A DNA stretch of 64,000 nucleotides from Gloeophyllum trabeum ATCC 11539. Taxonomy: Eukaryota; Basidiomycota; Agaricomycetes; Gloeophyllales; Gloeophyllaceae. Every line of letters starts with the position of its first letter. Within the stretch, counting starts at the first letter, position 1. Positions 18,449 to 29,478 of the stretch are shown here, one piece after another. The translations under genes and the position numbers were made by a program. Below the pieces are notes generated by a model. It did not search any database. It had not been told where the DNA came from and saw only the letters and a program-made list of their open reading frames with translations. The stretch is taken from the NCBI RefSeq assembly GCF_000344685.1, contig NW_006920414.1, positions 1,234,677 to 1,298,676 on the forward strand. Direction: 5' to 3'.

Positions 18449-19956
18449 ATGAAGTGCTCAGTGTCTACCATCACATACCTGACTGCCCTGGTGCTTGCGG
18501 ACACAGCACTGGGTGCGACGTACAGTATCTCTGACAACATTGTGGGCAACGGATTCAACAGCGCGTTTACCTACCAAGCCATAGCAGATCCGACGAACGG
18601 GAGAGTGTAAGCATTCAACTCGGATTCATCTTGATCTTTCTCTTGCTCACCTGAGATTAGGAATTACGTCGACCAAGCCACCGCTCAGGCTGACAACCTC
18701 ACGTATGCGTCGGGTGACACATTTATTCTGCGTGCCGACTACACCACGACGCTGAGCGCCAGCGGGCCTGGTCGGAACTCCGTGAGATTGCAGTCCAACG
18801 CTCAATATTCAACCCATGTTGCAGTGTGATTGTTTTAATCTGCTTCCTTTTGTCCGAAATCCACTGAGTGGGCTTGGGGATCTCAGCTTCGATATCCGGC
18901 ATATGCCTCAAGGTTGCGGGTGAGTTATTCACAGACAACGGATAATCCGTGTGCTCACCTAGGTTTCAGAACGTGGCCCGCTGTATGGGAGGTCGGGGCG
19001 GACTGGCCCAACCAGGTACTACTTTACTGTCGTCGACTTGCATGAGTTGGCACGTTAAATCTCAATTACAGGGCGAGACAGATATCATAGAAGGCGTAAA
19101 TGATGTACCACCAGACCAAGTCACATTGCATACCAGCTCAGGTTCGTGTCTCAGTCATCGTCGATTGCATCTACGTTGAGATGGCCATTCTTTCTTAGGA
19201 TGTACGATGCCAGACTCACGAGACATGACGGGGTAATTCTAATGTCTATTTTGGAGGCATGTTGGGATAACACCAACGACATCTCCAGAACCTCGGAAGG
19301 GACCGATTGTTCCACAACCGATACCAACAATGCTGGATGTGGCGTGCAGTCCACCGACACGAATAGTTACGGTCCTGACTTCAACAATAACGGTGGAGGC
19401 TGGTACGTTGCTCGCTGTGCTCGCGCATACCTGGAATATTGAACGACGTATGACTGTAAAACAGGTATGCAATCGAGCGCACAGACACATTTATTAAGGT
19501 CTGGTTCTGGCCAAGAAATAGTGGATCAGTGCCAGGCGATGTCAACAGCGGCGCTTCCTCTGTGGATACAGATAATTGGGTTAGTACCGCACTCCTCTTG
19601 TGTCGTAACAACCTAACTGAGGTCAAATTGTAATCCTGAAGGGCACACCTATGGCTCTTTTTCCAGACACCGACTGCGACTTCTCGTCACATTTTGGCCC
19701 CCATAACATCATTATCAATTTGACATTTTGTAAGTGCTTTTGGTATGCCCAGCTTCAAGCACTAATCCACTGCAGGCGGTGACTGGGCTGGCGCGGTCTA
19801 CAGCTCTGACGGTTGTCCTGGAACATGCGTTGGTGCGCCAGGCTAATACTCCGCCTAACCTTAGGATTAACTTTCTTTCCAGACTATGTCAACAATAATC
19901 CCTCAGCATTCGCCAATGCTTACTTCGACTTTGCTGGAATCAGGATCTACACATAG
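18449..19956 (+). CDS. Secreted glycoside hydrolase family 16 (beta-1,3-glucanase-like)
   Basis: About 330 aa in some nine exons. Residues 1 to about 22 (MKCSVSTITYLTALVLADTA) form a signal peptide, followed by ATYSISDNIVGNGF, the usual start of mature fungal GH16 laminarinase-like enzymes. The catalytic strand reads GETDIIEGVND, giving the E-x-D-x-x-E triad (nucleophile Glu, helper Asp, acid/base Glu). Downstream are the family landmarks TLHTSSGCTM, NAGCGVQ, YGPDFNNNGGGWYAIERT and FCGDWAG. Such enzymes cleave or remodel beta-1,3/1,4(1,3)-glucans in the fungal wall or in plant material. There is no GPI-type hydrophobic tail: it ends FAGIRIYT. Cysteines are consistent with extracellular disulfides. 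Exon joints around 19235-19290 and 19845-19885 were chosen to keep the family sequence in frame. Confidence 0.93.
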
Positions 19957-20319
19957 AAAGAGAGCTCGTGGAGCAATGAATCATATCCAGATCTCATACC
20001 TTAGATACCCTTATGCTGGCCAGCTTTCTCTGCCATGTATCACGATACTGATGACGTCCTCGACGAATATCATTTCAAGTTGTTGTTGGTGTTGTATTAT
20101 AGCAATGAATATATGGCATCTGCTATTGACGAGGTCGTAACTTCTCTGAGGGTAGATGTCGAGGACGGTGGAAGTGGACGCCTGATCGCAGCCACAACGC
20201 GTCGCAAAACGTGAGACTTGCACTGCATTGCGCATGGCAAGGAATTTGGACCTGCCACAATTCGGTGACTTGCGCTCGGATGCGATAACTCTATAGTGAC
20301 CCTCTATGACGAATATCCC
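19957..20319. other. Intergenic region GH16-PAT1
   Basis: It holds the 3' flank of the GH16 gene and the PAT1 promoter. I see no additional gene or repeat. Confidence 0.55.
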
Positions 20320-21192
20320 ATGGCTTTCTTCGGTTTCGAAACCAGCAATCTAGAGCAAGAGAAGGAAAAGTTCCTGTCGGGCAAGTTGAACGATGAAGGG
20401 GTTGCCGAATACACATGGGGCGAGGACAGCTATGATGGTCTCGGGGATATACTGCAGGAGCAGAAGGATGAATTGAATGATGAGACTTTTGGTGTCGGAG
20501 ACGTCGGTGAGAGCTCAACTATTGTTCTACGAGAACTTCATAACCTACTGGTCTCCAGGCAAGGACTTCGACTTCACGCAGCAAGTCCTGCCGGATGATG
20601 TCCCTCCTGAGATGCGAAAGGCCGCGGCCACGCAACCTGCCAACGGTCATGCTCAGGAAAGGTCATTTTCTCCTCCACAGAGCGAACAACATTGTACGGA
20701 TATTGCAGTCATAGTCTGCGACGTGCTTATTGAATCATTGCTTCATCGCCTGCAGCATCGCAAGCGCCGCCGTCCTTGCAGTCCCTCTGGGATAACAAGT
20801 CCCCGTTCTCTGTTCTCCCGCGCACGTCCGGCAATGCTGTTCGTCCTTCAGAGCACCACCCTCGACATGCTGGGTCGCCCGATCAGTCGCCATTCCTGAA
20901 CCAATCTCAGTCGACACAATCTACGTTCTCTCCATTCTCTGATGTGCCCGGTCCTGTTCGGCAGTCTCCTGCTTTAGCCTATGAGCCGTCGTTGTCTCGA
21001 GTGGGCTCTGGCATGGAGGTCCGGACGCTCCAGGAGATCGAAGCGGAAATGAGGGCTGGTGCAATGCGCGCTCGTGAAACACCTCAACTGCGGCAGCAGC
21101 TTCTACAGGCGCAAGCTCGGACGCCTCCTCCAAGGTTGCATCCACATGCGCAGTCGCCACGGTTCCATCAGCTCCAGCAGCATATCCTAATC

Positions 21193-21223
<31 letters not shown>

Positions 21224-23595
21224 TGCAATTGCAGGACTTGCAGGAGCAACTTCGGATGGAGGAGCTCGAGCGGCAGATGCGAGCTCAGCAGATTACTCAA
21301 CTGCAGCAACAGCAGCAGCAGATGCTCATGAGGCGCCAATCTCCTTCCGGCCCTACGTTAGCCGAGATACAAGCAGCGCAGCATCTGGCTCAATTACAGC
21401 AGGAGCAGCGTCGACGCCAACATTCGCCTGCACTGTCCGCGGATCAGCGCTACCACATTTCGCAGCCTGTGGAAGATAATTCGCAGTACCTACCACAGAA
21501 TATCCAAATGCAACAGAGGCTGCTCGCTGAACTGGCGCATGCCGAGTTCGTACGTGACTACGGCACTCCTCAGACTCAAGAGGAACAAGAAGCCCTAAGG
21601 GCGGAAGCCGTGCGTAAGATCATGGAGGCAGAGCGTATGGAGGAGAAGAGGAGACGAAAGGCTGCTAAGATAGCTCACATGGTGCGTCGCCCGAATAAAC
21701 GTGTAAATCGCTCTGACCGTTCTTCAATGTAGTCTCGGTACAATGATCTGATGACCCAATCGGATAAGGACTTCATCACGCGGATACAAGTATCCCAGCT
21801 TGTCACGCAGGACCCGTACTTGGAGGACTTCTATGCACAAGTATATGCGCAGCTAGTCCGGGCCCGAACAGGTTTGCGACAGGAAGAGCAACGGGTGCTA
21901 ACATTCGATTCCGGAGTCGGCGTCGGGCTCGGAATGCCAGGACAGCGACCTAGTGGTCGCAAGCACAGCGCAGTTCAGCGTATGGAGGCCCAGGTGGAGC
22001 GTATCGTAAACAATGCCCGGCAGCGCGAGAAAGAGAAGGGGATGCAGTGTAAGTATCAGTAGCTCTGCAGAGAAGCACGTCTCACAGGCCTCTCCCACTA
22101 GCCCTCAACAGCCTGCAAGGCGCTCTGGGTAAGACAGCAGGCCGGAGTTATAAGGCAGCTCCGCGGCAATTGCTTCAAGTAGACTCGCCCAAGCCAAGTA
22201 CCACCGGAAGTCATCTTGATGAGGAGGAGAGGAAAAAAGCAGGGGAGCATGCAGCACGGGAAGCCGCTAAACTAGGGAGGGAAGCGCTTGAACGGACTCA
22301 CGATGTGCGTCTGACGCAGTACAGAGGGTGTGGTGTGACTCGTCTTACGATTTTCAACAGACACAGGATCTTGTCAGGAAAGACCCGCTGAACCGCTTTG
22401 ACGTCCTAGTGATCCTTGAACGGCTGTACGATCTGGTCTTGCGAGTGGGGCAATTACCTTCGGATGAGCCAGATGAGGATGGCGCCGGAGATGCTGAGGA
22501 GCGGTCAGTTCGCCTTCCAGCACCCTGACGCAGATACTGACATCGTATCTTCATAGGCCTGAGAAACTCGAGAGGAAACAGCTCTTGGAAGAAATTTACG
22601 ACAATCTGAGGGTCAAGCTTCCTATTGAAACGAGGTTGGTGCACACTTGAAAAATCTCATGCTCCGACTCAGTTCTCCTCATATACAGTGATCCTCACCC
22701 GTTCATCTCCCTCATTGGTCCAATAAAAGGGAAAAGACTCATTCCTCGCATATGGCCGCATCTCGAGCATGACCAAATGGCCACTATCCTCACGCTGCTC
22801 ATAGCATGCTTCTCTCAGCTCGACGTCGTACGACATGCATTTATCCTTGATTCCTTGGAGGATACGCCACAGAGAAGGGAGGTGGATCAACAAACCACAG
22901 CTTTCAGCCAATGCGTGATGCAGAGCATCGTGGGACTCATCTCCAGGACTGATCTAAAACTTTTGAATGGATTGGTCGGCCTTTTCTTCAACCATGATAT
23001 CGTTGCGATAGCCCGGACGAAGGTAGGCCAGCGCTTTATCACGTCTTTCACCTGCTGATGGCCGTTTTCCTGACCTAGCCCGGCTTGGAGATGCTAATGA
23101 TATTCCTGGCTAGGGCAGAGATGCTCCAGCAGAATTTCTATTCGGGCGCGGAGCCTAACGACACCCCAACACCCGATGACATGAGACAATGGTACCTACT
23201 TTGTGATCTACGTTTCACATCCGTGCAGATTATCTGACATCTCGTATCGTAGGCGTGGCCTGTTTGACCTCATGTTCGACAAACTCACCCCTCACTTGAT
23301 CGAACTGTTCCCATCGGAGCGTGTCTTGCGCGCACAGAGCGGAGGAAACGCGCAGATCCCACCGGAGTACATGGATACCGCTGCATGGCGGTTCTTGGCC
23401 TCCGTGGGTCAGCAGGCGTCTGGTCCACAGCAGCAGATTCTTGTAACTGCACTCAGGGAAAAGGTGCTGGACCTTGTCATTGGCGTCAAGAGGGGATGGG
23501 TGGCCGACGAAGAGGAAAGAGAGCTGAAGATAACGAATGTGAATACTTTCCTGCACGCCCTTCAATTAGATAGTTCTCAGATCACTGTACCCTGA
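20320..23595 (+). CDS. PAT1: PAT1, deadenylation-dependent mRNA decapping factor
   Basis: About 900-930 aa. The start ATG at 20320 gives MAFFGFET, matching the conserved FFGF N-terminal motif that contacts the DEAD-box helicase Dhh1 in yeast Pat1. The central region is Gln/Pro-rich, with a run of ten Gln (21193-21222) and several shorter ones, and is probably disordered. The C-terminal half (after about 22090) is the alpha-helical Pat-C domain, with GRSYKAAPRQLLQVD, QDLVRKDPLNRFDVLVILE, FISLIGPIKGKRLIPRIWPH and a final helix ending at SQITVP. Pat1 bridges Lsm1-7, Dhh1 and Dcp2, promotes decapping and seeds P-bodies. About nine introns. Convergent with the GT2 gene: only 63 bp separate the stops. 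Confidence 0.95.
21193..21222 (+). repeat. CAG/CAA repeat encoding ten glutamines in PAT1
   Basis: Nine CAG and one CAA codon in a row, within a wider Gln-rich stretch (about 21160-21420). This is a length-variable microsatellite candidate; polyQ in Pat1-type proteins is linked to P-body condensation. Confidence 0.9.
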
Positions 23596-23658
23596 CCCAT
23601 CTTGCTCTGCTTATCTGGATTGTATATGAGATACAGAAGTGTAACATGCTACGATGAG

Positions 23659-26252
23659 TTACACTCTAACCATAGTCATATTATCCGAACAGGTAAGATC
23701 CCGTACATCGTACGGGACTGAGACTGGGACGAGACATCCGAAAACTTGAGAGCGTTGACTCGAGCCCTTTTTCATCATTCGATCCGTGGATGTAATAGAG
23801 CCCAGGTGGTCCAGAACAGGGAGTGCCGGCCAAGGTGGGAGTACTCCTCCAGGCAACTCAAGCAGGCCAGTTACAGCAGGGTAGGCATCAACGTCGGGCA
23901 ACTGCAAGAGGGGCAAACAGAACAAATCCTTCTTCTGCGCATACAGCGCCTTCGGGGTGTCTCTGACATGTGATCCGACTTCCAGGTGGTTAGTGGACAA
24001 CGAAGTGAAGTTGCTGAAATTTGGGTACAGCATGACATATCCGCGAAGGTAGGTCAATTCAATGAAGTATTTCTTCCATGACTTCGTCCACTTGTTGGAA
24101 CGCAGGTTCGGGACCACGTTATCTCCAATGCTAAGACGCAGCTCGGACAGTCGAACAGAGAGGTAGTCTTGAAATTCACGCCAATGCTCTGGGAAGTATA
24201 CAGCACCCCAGCTGCAAGGTATTTGGGACAGATATGGTGTTTCCGGGTACGGCAAGCCCTCCCTAGCAAAGAGGCTTCTTGCGTTGAAAGGACGCCGTCC
24301 TTCGGGTCTCAGTTCTACCGTCTTCTGCTGATAGAGGCTGATGCCAAACAGCCGCGACGAGTCTTCAGTCTTCCCATATCTAACAGATGTCTGAGTTGCG
24401 AATATCAATACTCCGAAGAGATCCAAACCTGTAATGAAGAATGGCCATCTTAGCCCAAGCGTAAAATAGCGGAGACAATTCGACGTCGTCTTCCAATAGT
24501 AGCCCATACGTGTGGTTATGCAATGGGTACCATGATTCGACCACAGCAGAAAGTAAGCCCCCGTGAATGATCCTGTGGTGTACAAATGTACTGCCATGAT
24601 GCCAGCGGTATTGGGCGACAATATTTCTCGTCTCATCTTGGGCGGCAGAGTCCATATTGATACGCAAGTCTAGGGCGTCTCCAAAATATCTCGCGTTTTG
24701 TAGGGATATGAGAAGCCTGGTGAGGGACGCAGGCCTGTCGTTAGTAATCACGCTGATGTCTATTCGGGGGACGTCCCAGTCTGGTTCGTTAAAATGAGTT
24801 CCTTGCAAGACTGAGAAGTAGTAATGACGAACGTTTCCACTCTTCAAGTGACAAGGCACCCAGCCAATCGCAATAAGGAAGATCGGCTCTGGGCAGCCGG
24901 ATCAGAGCAGGCTGATCACTGCCCAGGTTCTCTACAATCTCTCGCATATAAGTCGTTATGGTCGCGTTGTCAGAAGAGCTGATGACAACATCCGGAGTGG
25001 GCGAGGAACCCAGCCAATGAGCAAAGCGCGGAAAGATGTCGAAGCTCGACCATGAAAGAATATCGTATGGGAGATCACAAGCAAAGGCAGCATGGTTATC
25101 CCTTCCATCGCTCTCCCGGAATAACAAGATGTGTACTTGACGAGAGTCAGCCTGCAGTCGACACAGTACGTTTGAGAACAGCCGCAGGTCATCGGCAGTC
25201 TCCAGAATAACAGCAAAGCGTCCGCTAACACCTGAGTCCACAACTTGACCCAATTCCGCAGGTAGATCTAGACGCTGTTCTTGCTCTTGCTTCGACGCAG
25301 CTAGACCAGGAACCGGTGAAATTTGACTCGAGCAAGATGTGCCACGGCCGACGAGCAGTCCCCCGACCATATCCATATGGGAGTGTGACACCAGATTGCC
25401 TAGATCTTCCCATGTTCGGACGGAAAAGTCCCCGAGACCTCGAGACAAGACCATCGAGCCTATGACCATGGGAGGCGTCAAGAAGGTGGCTTGTTGTGGA
25501 AGCCAGGGAATACTATGACAAGAGACGTTTGGAGCACCTCTCAGTTGACCATTGGGTCCATGTGGTAAAGGCAAAGCGCGAGGATTAAGAAGCATATCTC
25601 TGGTCAGAGAGTCTGTCCCTGTTAATTCATTTTCGTCGAGTAGAAGCAACCAATCAGTCGAAGCATCAACCGCCGATTCTACGATGTTGGCAACGGTGTT
25701 TGAAGAGGTCTTAACGACATGAAGAGAAACCTCGGGGTAGTTGCGGCCGGGCAGATTTGAGGTCAGTTCCCATAATACCTGTCGTACGTCGCGAGCTAGC
25801 TCCTGTGGCGTCGCCAGGATAACTTCTCTCAAGCTCGAAGGAGCGTGCAATATGTCTAGAAGCGTATCCTGTAGACGCGTTAATGAACCTGTGGATACAG
25901 GCAAGACCGCAGTCAGCGCATTGGCACCAACGCGTTCCGCTTCCTCGAAAAGAAGTAACCAGGGGTCTTTGGGAAGTCCTGAAGCAACAGACGGGAGAGC
26001 CAGCGCAGTCTGTATTTCTAGTGCAGCAATGTCAGGCGTTGCGGTGCGGTTCAGCTTGAAGACATCAGACTTTCGACGTGAGCCATAGCCCCCAGAGAGT
26101 CGAGAGAATATCAACCAGTACCCAGAAGCAGCGAGCCAAAGCATGATCAGCCATCGGTACAGGCTATTCCAGAGCATCTGCGAACGTTGTTTCTGCGCCT
26201 TGAGCAGAGGAGACTTGAGTTTGTAGTGTTCTTTGTGACCGGACGAAGGCAT
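23659..26252 (-). CDS. GT2-like type II membrane glycosyltransferase
   Basis: Three exons joined by two short introns (52 and 49 nt, near 24850-24790 and 24450-24400) give about 830 aa. A short cytosolic tail rich in Lys is followed by one membrane anchor (LIMLWLAASGYWLIF), then a long lumenal region with a domain of unknown role (about residues 50-470). The C-terminal GT-A-type domain has DISVITNDRP, a DxD-like acidic site LLLEDDVELSPLFY, and the conserved PCSWGAVYFPEHWREF and YLRGYVMLYPNF blocks. This second domain resembles an uncharacterised glycosyltransferase group shared by plants (Arabidopsis At5g12260 type) and fungi. Donor and acceptor are unknown. Golgi location is inferred from topology. 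Confidence 0.85.
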
Positions 26253-26725
26253 TATTCCGAAGTGCTACAGTGCAGTCATGCGAGAGAATGGCAAGCGGAT
26301 GCGCGAGCAAGGTCTTCGGGCGCCTTATGGAAGGAGTGAAAGTATGAAGCCAACGTATCCGGTTGTATGAGGTGGAACGAAAGCTAATAGGAGCCGTGTG
26401 GCGTGTGGCACTCAGACTCGCATTTTCGTAGAGCTCGACCGAAGTCCGCTAGGTGTCATAAGTTAGAAATCTACTATTCAGGTACAATCCAACTACGCAT
26501 AGATCTGGACTACATACAGTACTCTTACGAAAATACACAATTAGAATATTGATGAGGACAGACCAAAAATGACGCAGTCGCAGAAGATCGAAGAAACTAA
26601 GGGAGACAGGGCAAGCCCTGATGGTCGTGATTCGGAGCATGAGTAAGCAATTAAAGGGCCTAGAGAGCAGATGGATAGCAGGCGAAGAGCGAAATGAGTG
26701 TCGAGGTCCAAGATGGGTATGGTCA
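26253..26725. other. Intergenic region between two - strand genes
   Basis: It contains the promoter of the glycosyltransferase gene and the 3' flank of the Ste50-like gene. Nothing else was recognised. Confidence 0.55.
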
Positions 26726-29134
26726 TTACAAGACAGGGGTGCTCTTGACTACAGGCGGGAAGGCGGATGACATGGGAGACACTTGGGGCTGAGGGCCGCT
26801 TGAGGTAACGACCTGAGCATCGGGTATTGCGTCCAAGGTCATAGAGCCGGACGTTATGGCAGGGGGGTGGCTGGTGCTCGGGGTAGCTGGTGTAACCCCC
26901 GTAGAAACCTTGCCGATGTACCAGGACTGCGGCACGCAAGGAATTAGCAAAAGCGCTGAGCAGACAGGCAAGAATAAACCTACAGGTACCCATCCTCGAT
27001 CACCGCCTTCCTCTTTCACAGCCTGAGAAAGAAAGAATATTGAGTCAACAAACTGTCCGGCGGTGTTTGGACGTGGGACTTACGTAGGACCAATGGTTAT
27101 AACGCTTGAACACCCGCAACGCATCATCTTTCACAAGGTCCAGCTCTTCATCTCCTTTCCCTTTGTAATCCGTTAAGGCGACACCGGGGAAACTTGTAGA
27201 CACGATACTCAGGGGCAAGATCGGGGTCTTCTTGGCCTGAGGCGAAGAGGGCGAGTGATCGTTGGATGAACCGCCGCGGAGTGCAGTTGCCTCTGCAACG
27301 GCTGATGCTACGGGGACGCTCGTCTCGAGTAAACAGCCGGCCGGTACCCAGCCTTGCTTGCTCGTGTCTGGCTCGACCACGCCGGTCCCCGCCGGGTCAC
27401 GCTGGACTACCCACCAGCCCCGAGCTCGCGAGAGAATTATGAAGGTATCTCCGCTATAATAATCTTGAATGTCTAGGGGCGCACAGCATATGCATGAGTA
27501 GACTTACACTACGACGTCAAATTCATCCTCCTGCTCCGCCATATACGGATAAATTGCGACGGCATACGATACAGATGACGAGGCAACCATGTTCTCCCTC
27601 GTGCTGATGATGCCGCTGGGGTCGCTGCTCTCTTGAGGCGGCGACTTCGACTGGCCATTCACAGCGGTCGTAGAAGTCGACGTCGACGCCGAGCCGAGCT
27701 CGTCCGCTCTCTCCTTGTTATCGACCGCTGGAGACATGACCTCGGGCCACCCACCCTGGGCCGCGGTAATTCCTGTTACAAGAGGAGAAGTTGCCACAGT
27801 CATTGCATCATGAACTTGTAAGCCGGCAGGCCGAGACGTTGATCTACCTTGCCCAGAGCTGCTACCTGATGTTTTAGAGCCACTACCAGACGACTCGGAT
27901 GCCTTCCGCGCGGCGTGCTTCTGCTGTGCGACGGCGATAGGGGAACGAATGTCTTTGATGTGCTTGAGCATGAATACGGGGTTCTTCTTCGCGTCCTTGA
28001 GCTTCTGGAAGAGCAGGAGAGGCTTCTCATCGTAGCTTAGGCATCGCTCTATGCGACTGCCTGATGGATTGTTAGGACGAGCCGCAGGTATGCGAAAACG
28101 TGACCTACCGGATGACCCGTAACATATGAACATGGCATAGTTTTGCCAATCGTCATTGTTGATCTTGTACTTCTTGAGGGCCGCAGGGAGCACTTTCCAA
28201 GCGGGATCGTCGAGGCTTACTTTGAAGCTCTTCAAGTTATCCGAACTATCTTGACGAACCGGCTTCGGCGGTGCAGGTATGAGTGCGCCATTGCTACTGT
28301 CGGCTGGGGATACTTTCGACTTGTCATTGCTCGACTGGCCTTGAGACCCACTTCTGGATGCTTCGTGTTCCATACGTTGCGGTGAAGGTTGTGGGGAATC
28401 GAGAGTGGCCTTGGTGGGGGATTGATTTGCTGATTTATAGGATGCCCACTTGAAGGATGGCTGCCTCTGGATTGGGCTGTCTTCGGCCTACTCGGTGTAA
28501 GAGATGCTGCCTGCTGAAACATCTGATAACTCACAGATCGGACATATGATGAACGTATACCGCTGAGGTCCTCCATACATGAGTGTAAGCTGTCCCTTAG
28601 ACGGTGGTTCTCATCCTCCAAATGGTGCAGACGTTCCTCTACGAGACATCAGCGACGGGACGCGCATACTAGAGCGAATAAGTACCTTGTGCCTTGACAA
28701 GGTTGTAAAGTTTGTCCACGCTAACGTTCGAGTTACGTTCTTCCGCTTCCGCTGTCTGCCAGTAAGCCCGATGCAGTCGGAAGACGACATGGCCAGGACT
28801 CACAAGGTGGTACATATTGGTCATCTTCGATGGGGACATTATGTGCTTGCTTGGCCAAGTAAACCGCCTTTAATATGGCCAGCCTCTGCCCAACCGTCGC
28901 TACTCCCACTTCCTTGAGTGTCTCCGCATCTAACATGCACAACACGTCTCCCGAGATGTTGTGCTCTAGACAGACTTTCAGTAACGCGTAATGCTTCCGA
29001 TATAAATGCCACACACCTCGGATCTGCGCCTCGTATTGTGGATATCCTAGCTGCGCGAAGAAAGCTTGCACATCGTTCTCATCCCAATCTAAGATGTTCT
29101 TCTGCGGCTCTTCGTTCGCGGCGTCCATTGACAT
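26726..29134 (-). CDS. STE50: Ste50/Ubc2-type MAPK adaptor (SAM-RA-SH3-SH3)
   Basis: About 650 aa. Domains in order: SAM (about residues 15-85, WDENDVQAFFAQLGYPQYE ... GVATVGQRLAILKAVY); a coiled coil with HHLEDENHRLRDSL; a Ser/Pro-rich linker; a Ras-association domain (FKVSLDDPAWKVLPAALKKY, then LLLFQKLKDAKKNPVFMLKH); a first SH3 (YAVAIYPYMAEQEDEFD ... GWWVVQRD ... GWVPAGCL); and a second SH3 (GVALTDYKGKGDEELDLVK ... RGWVPSWYIGK). Ste50 links Cdc42/Ras signals to the Ste11 MAPKKK. The C-terminal SH3 pair marks the basidiomycete version, Ubc2 of Ustilago maydis, needed for mating and filamentous MAPK signalling. Divergent from a proline-rich protein gene (344 bp). Confidence 0.93.
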
Positions 29135-29478
29135 GTCGGCAAGATCTGAGTGGTAGCAAACAGGCTAGGCTTTTACGAGCCGGCTTTGCTGGCGTTTCGA
29201 ACACGGTAGATCGCGGAACTGTATCGTGATTCAAGTGTACAGACTCCCCGAGTGAGACACCGGAGTTGAGGCCTTGAGGGAAGGGTCTATAATTGTCTGT
29301 CTACTACCACGCGAGCGAATACTTACATCACGCCGGCAATGGTCCGGCATCTGCGCTAGATGCAAAGTCCTGCAACCGCGTCGGAGTCCTTACCGCCACC
29401 GTATTTCTTCTGTCGCTGGTCCCTCTGTCGCGGAGGGCCCTGTAATGCACCTGCGGTGACGCGCGCCAGGCTCTACAT
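29135..29478. other. Divergent promoter between the Ste50-like adaptor and a proline-rich protein
   Basis: A 344 bp shared upstream region. No clear TATA box or repeat was recognised. Confidence 0.5.
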
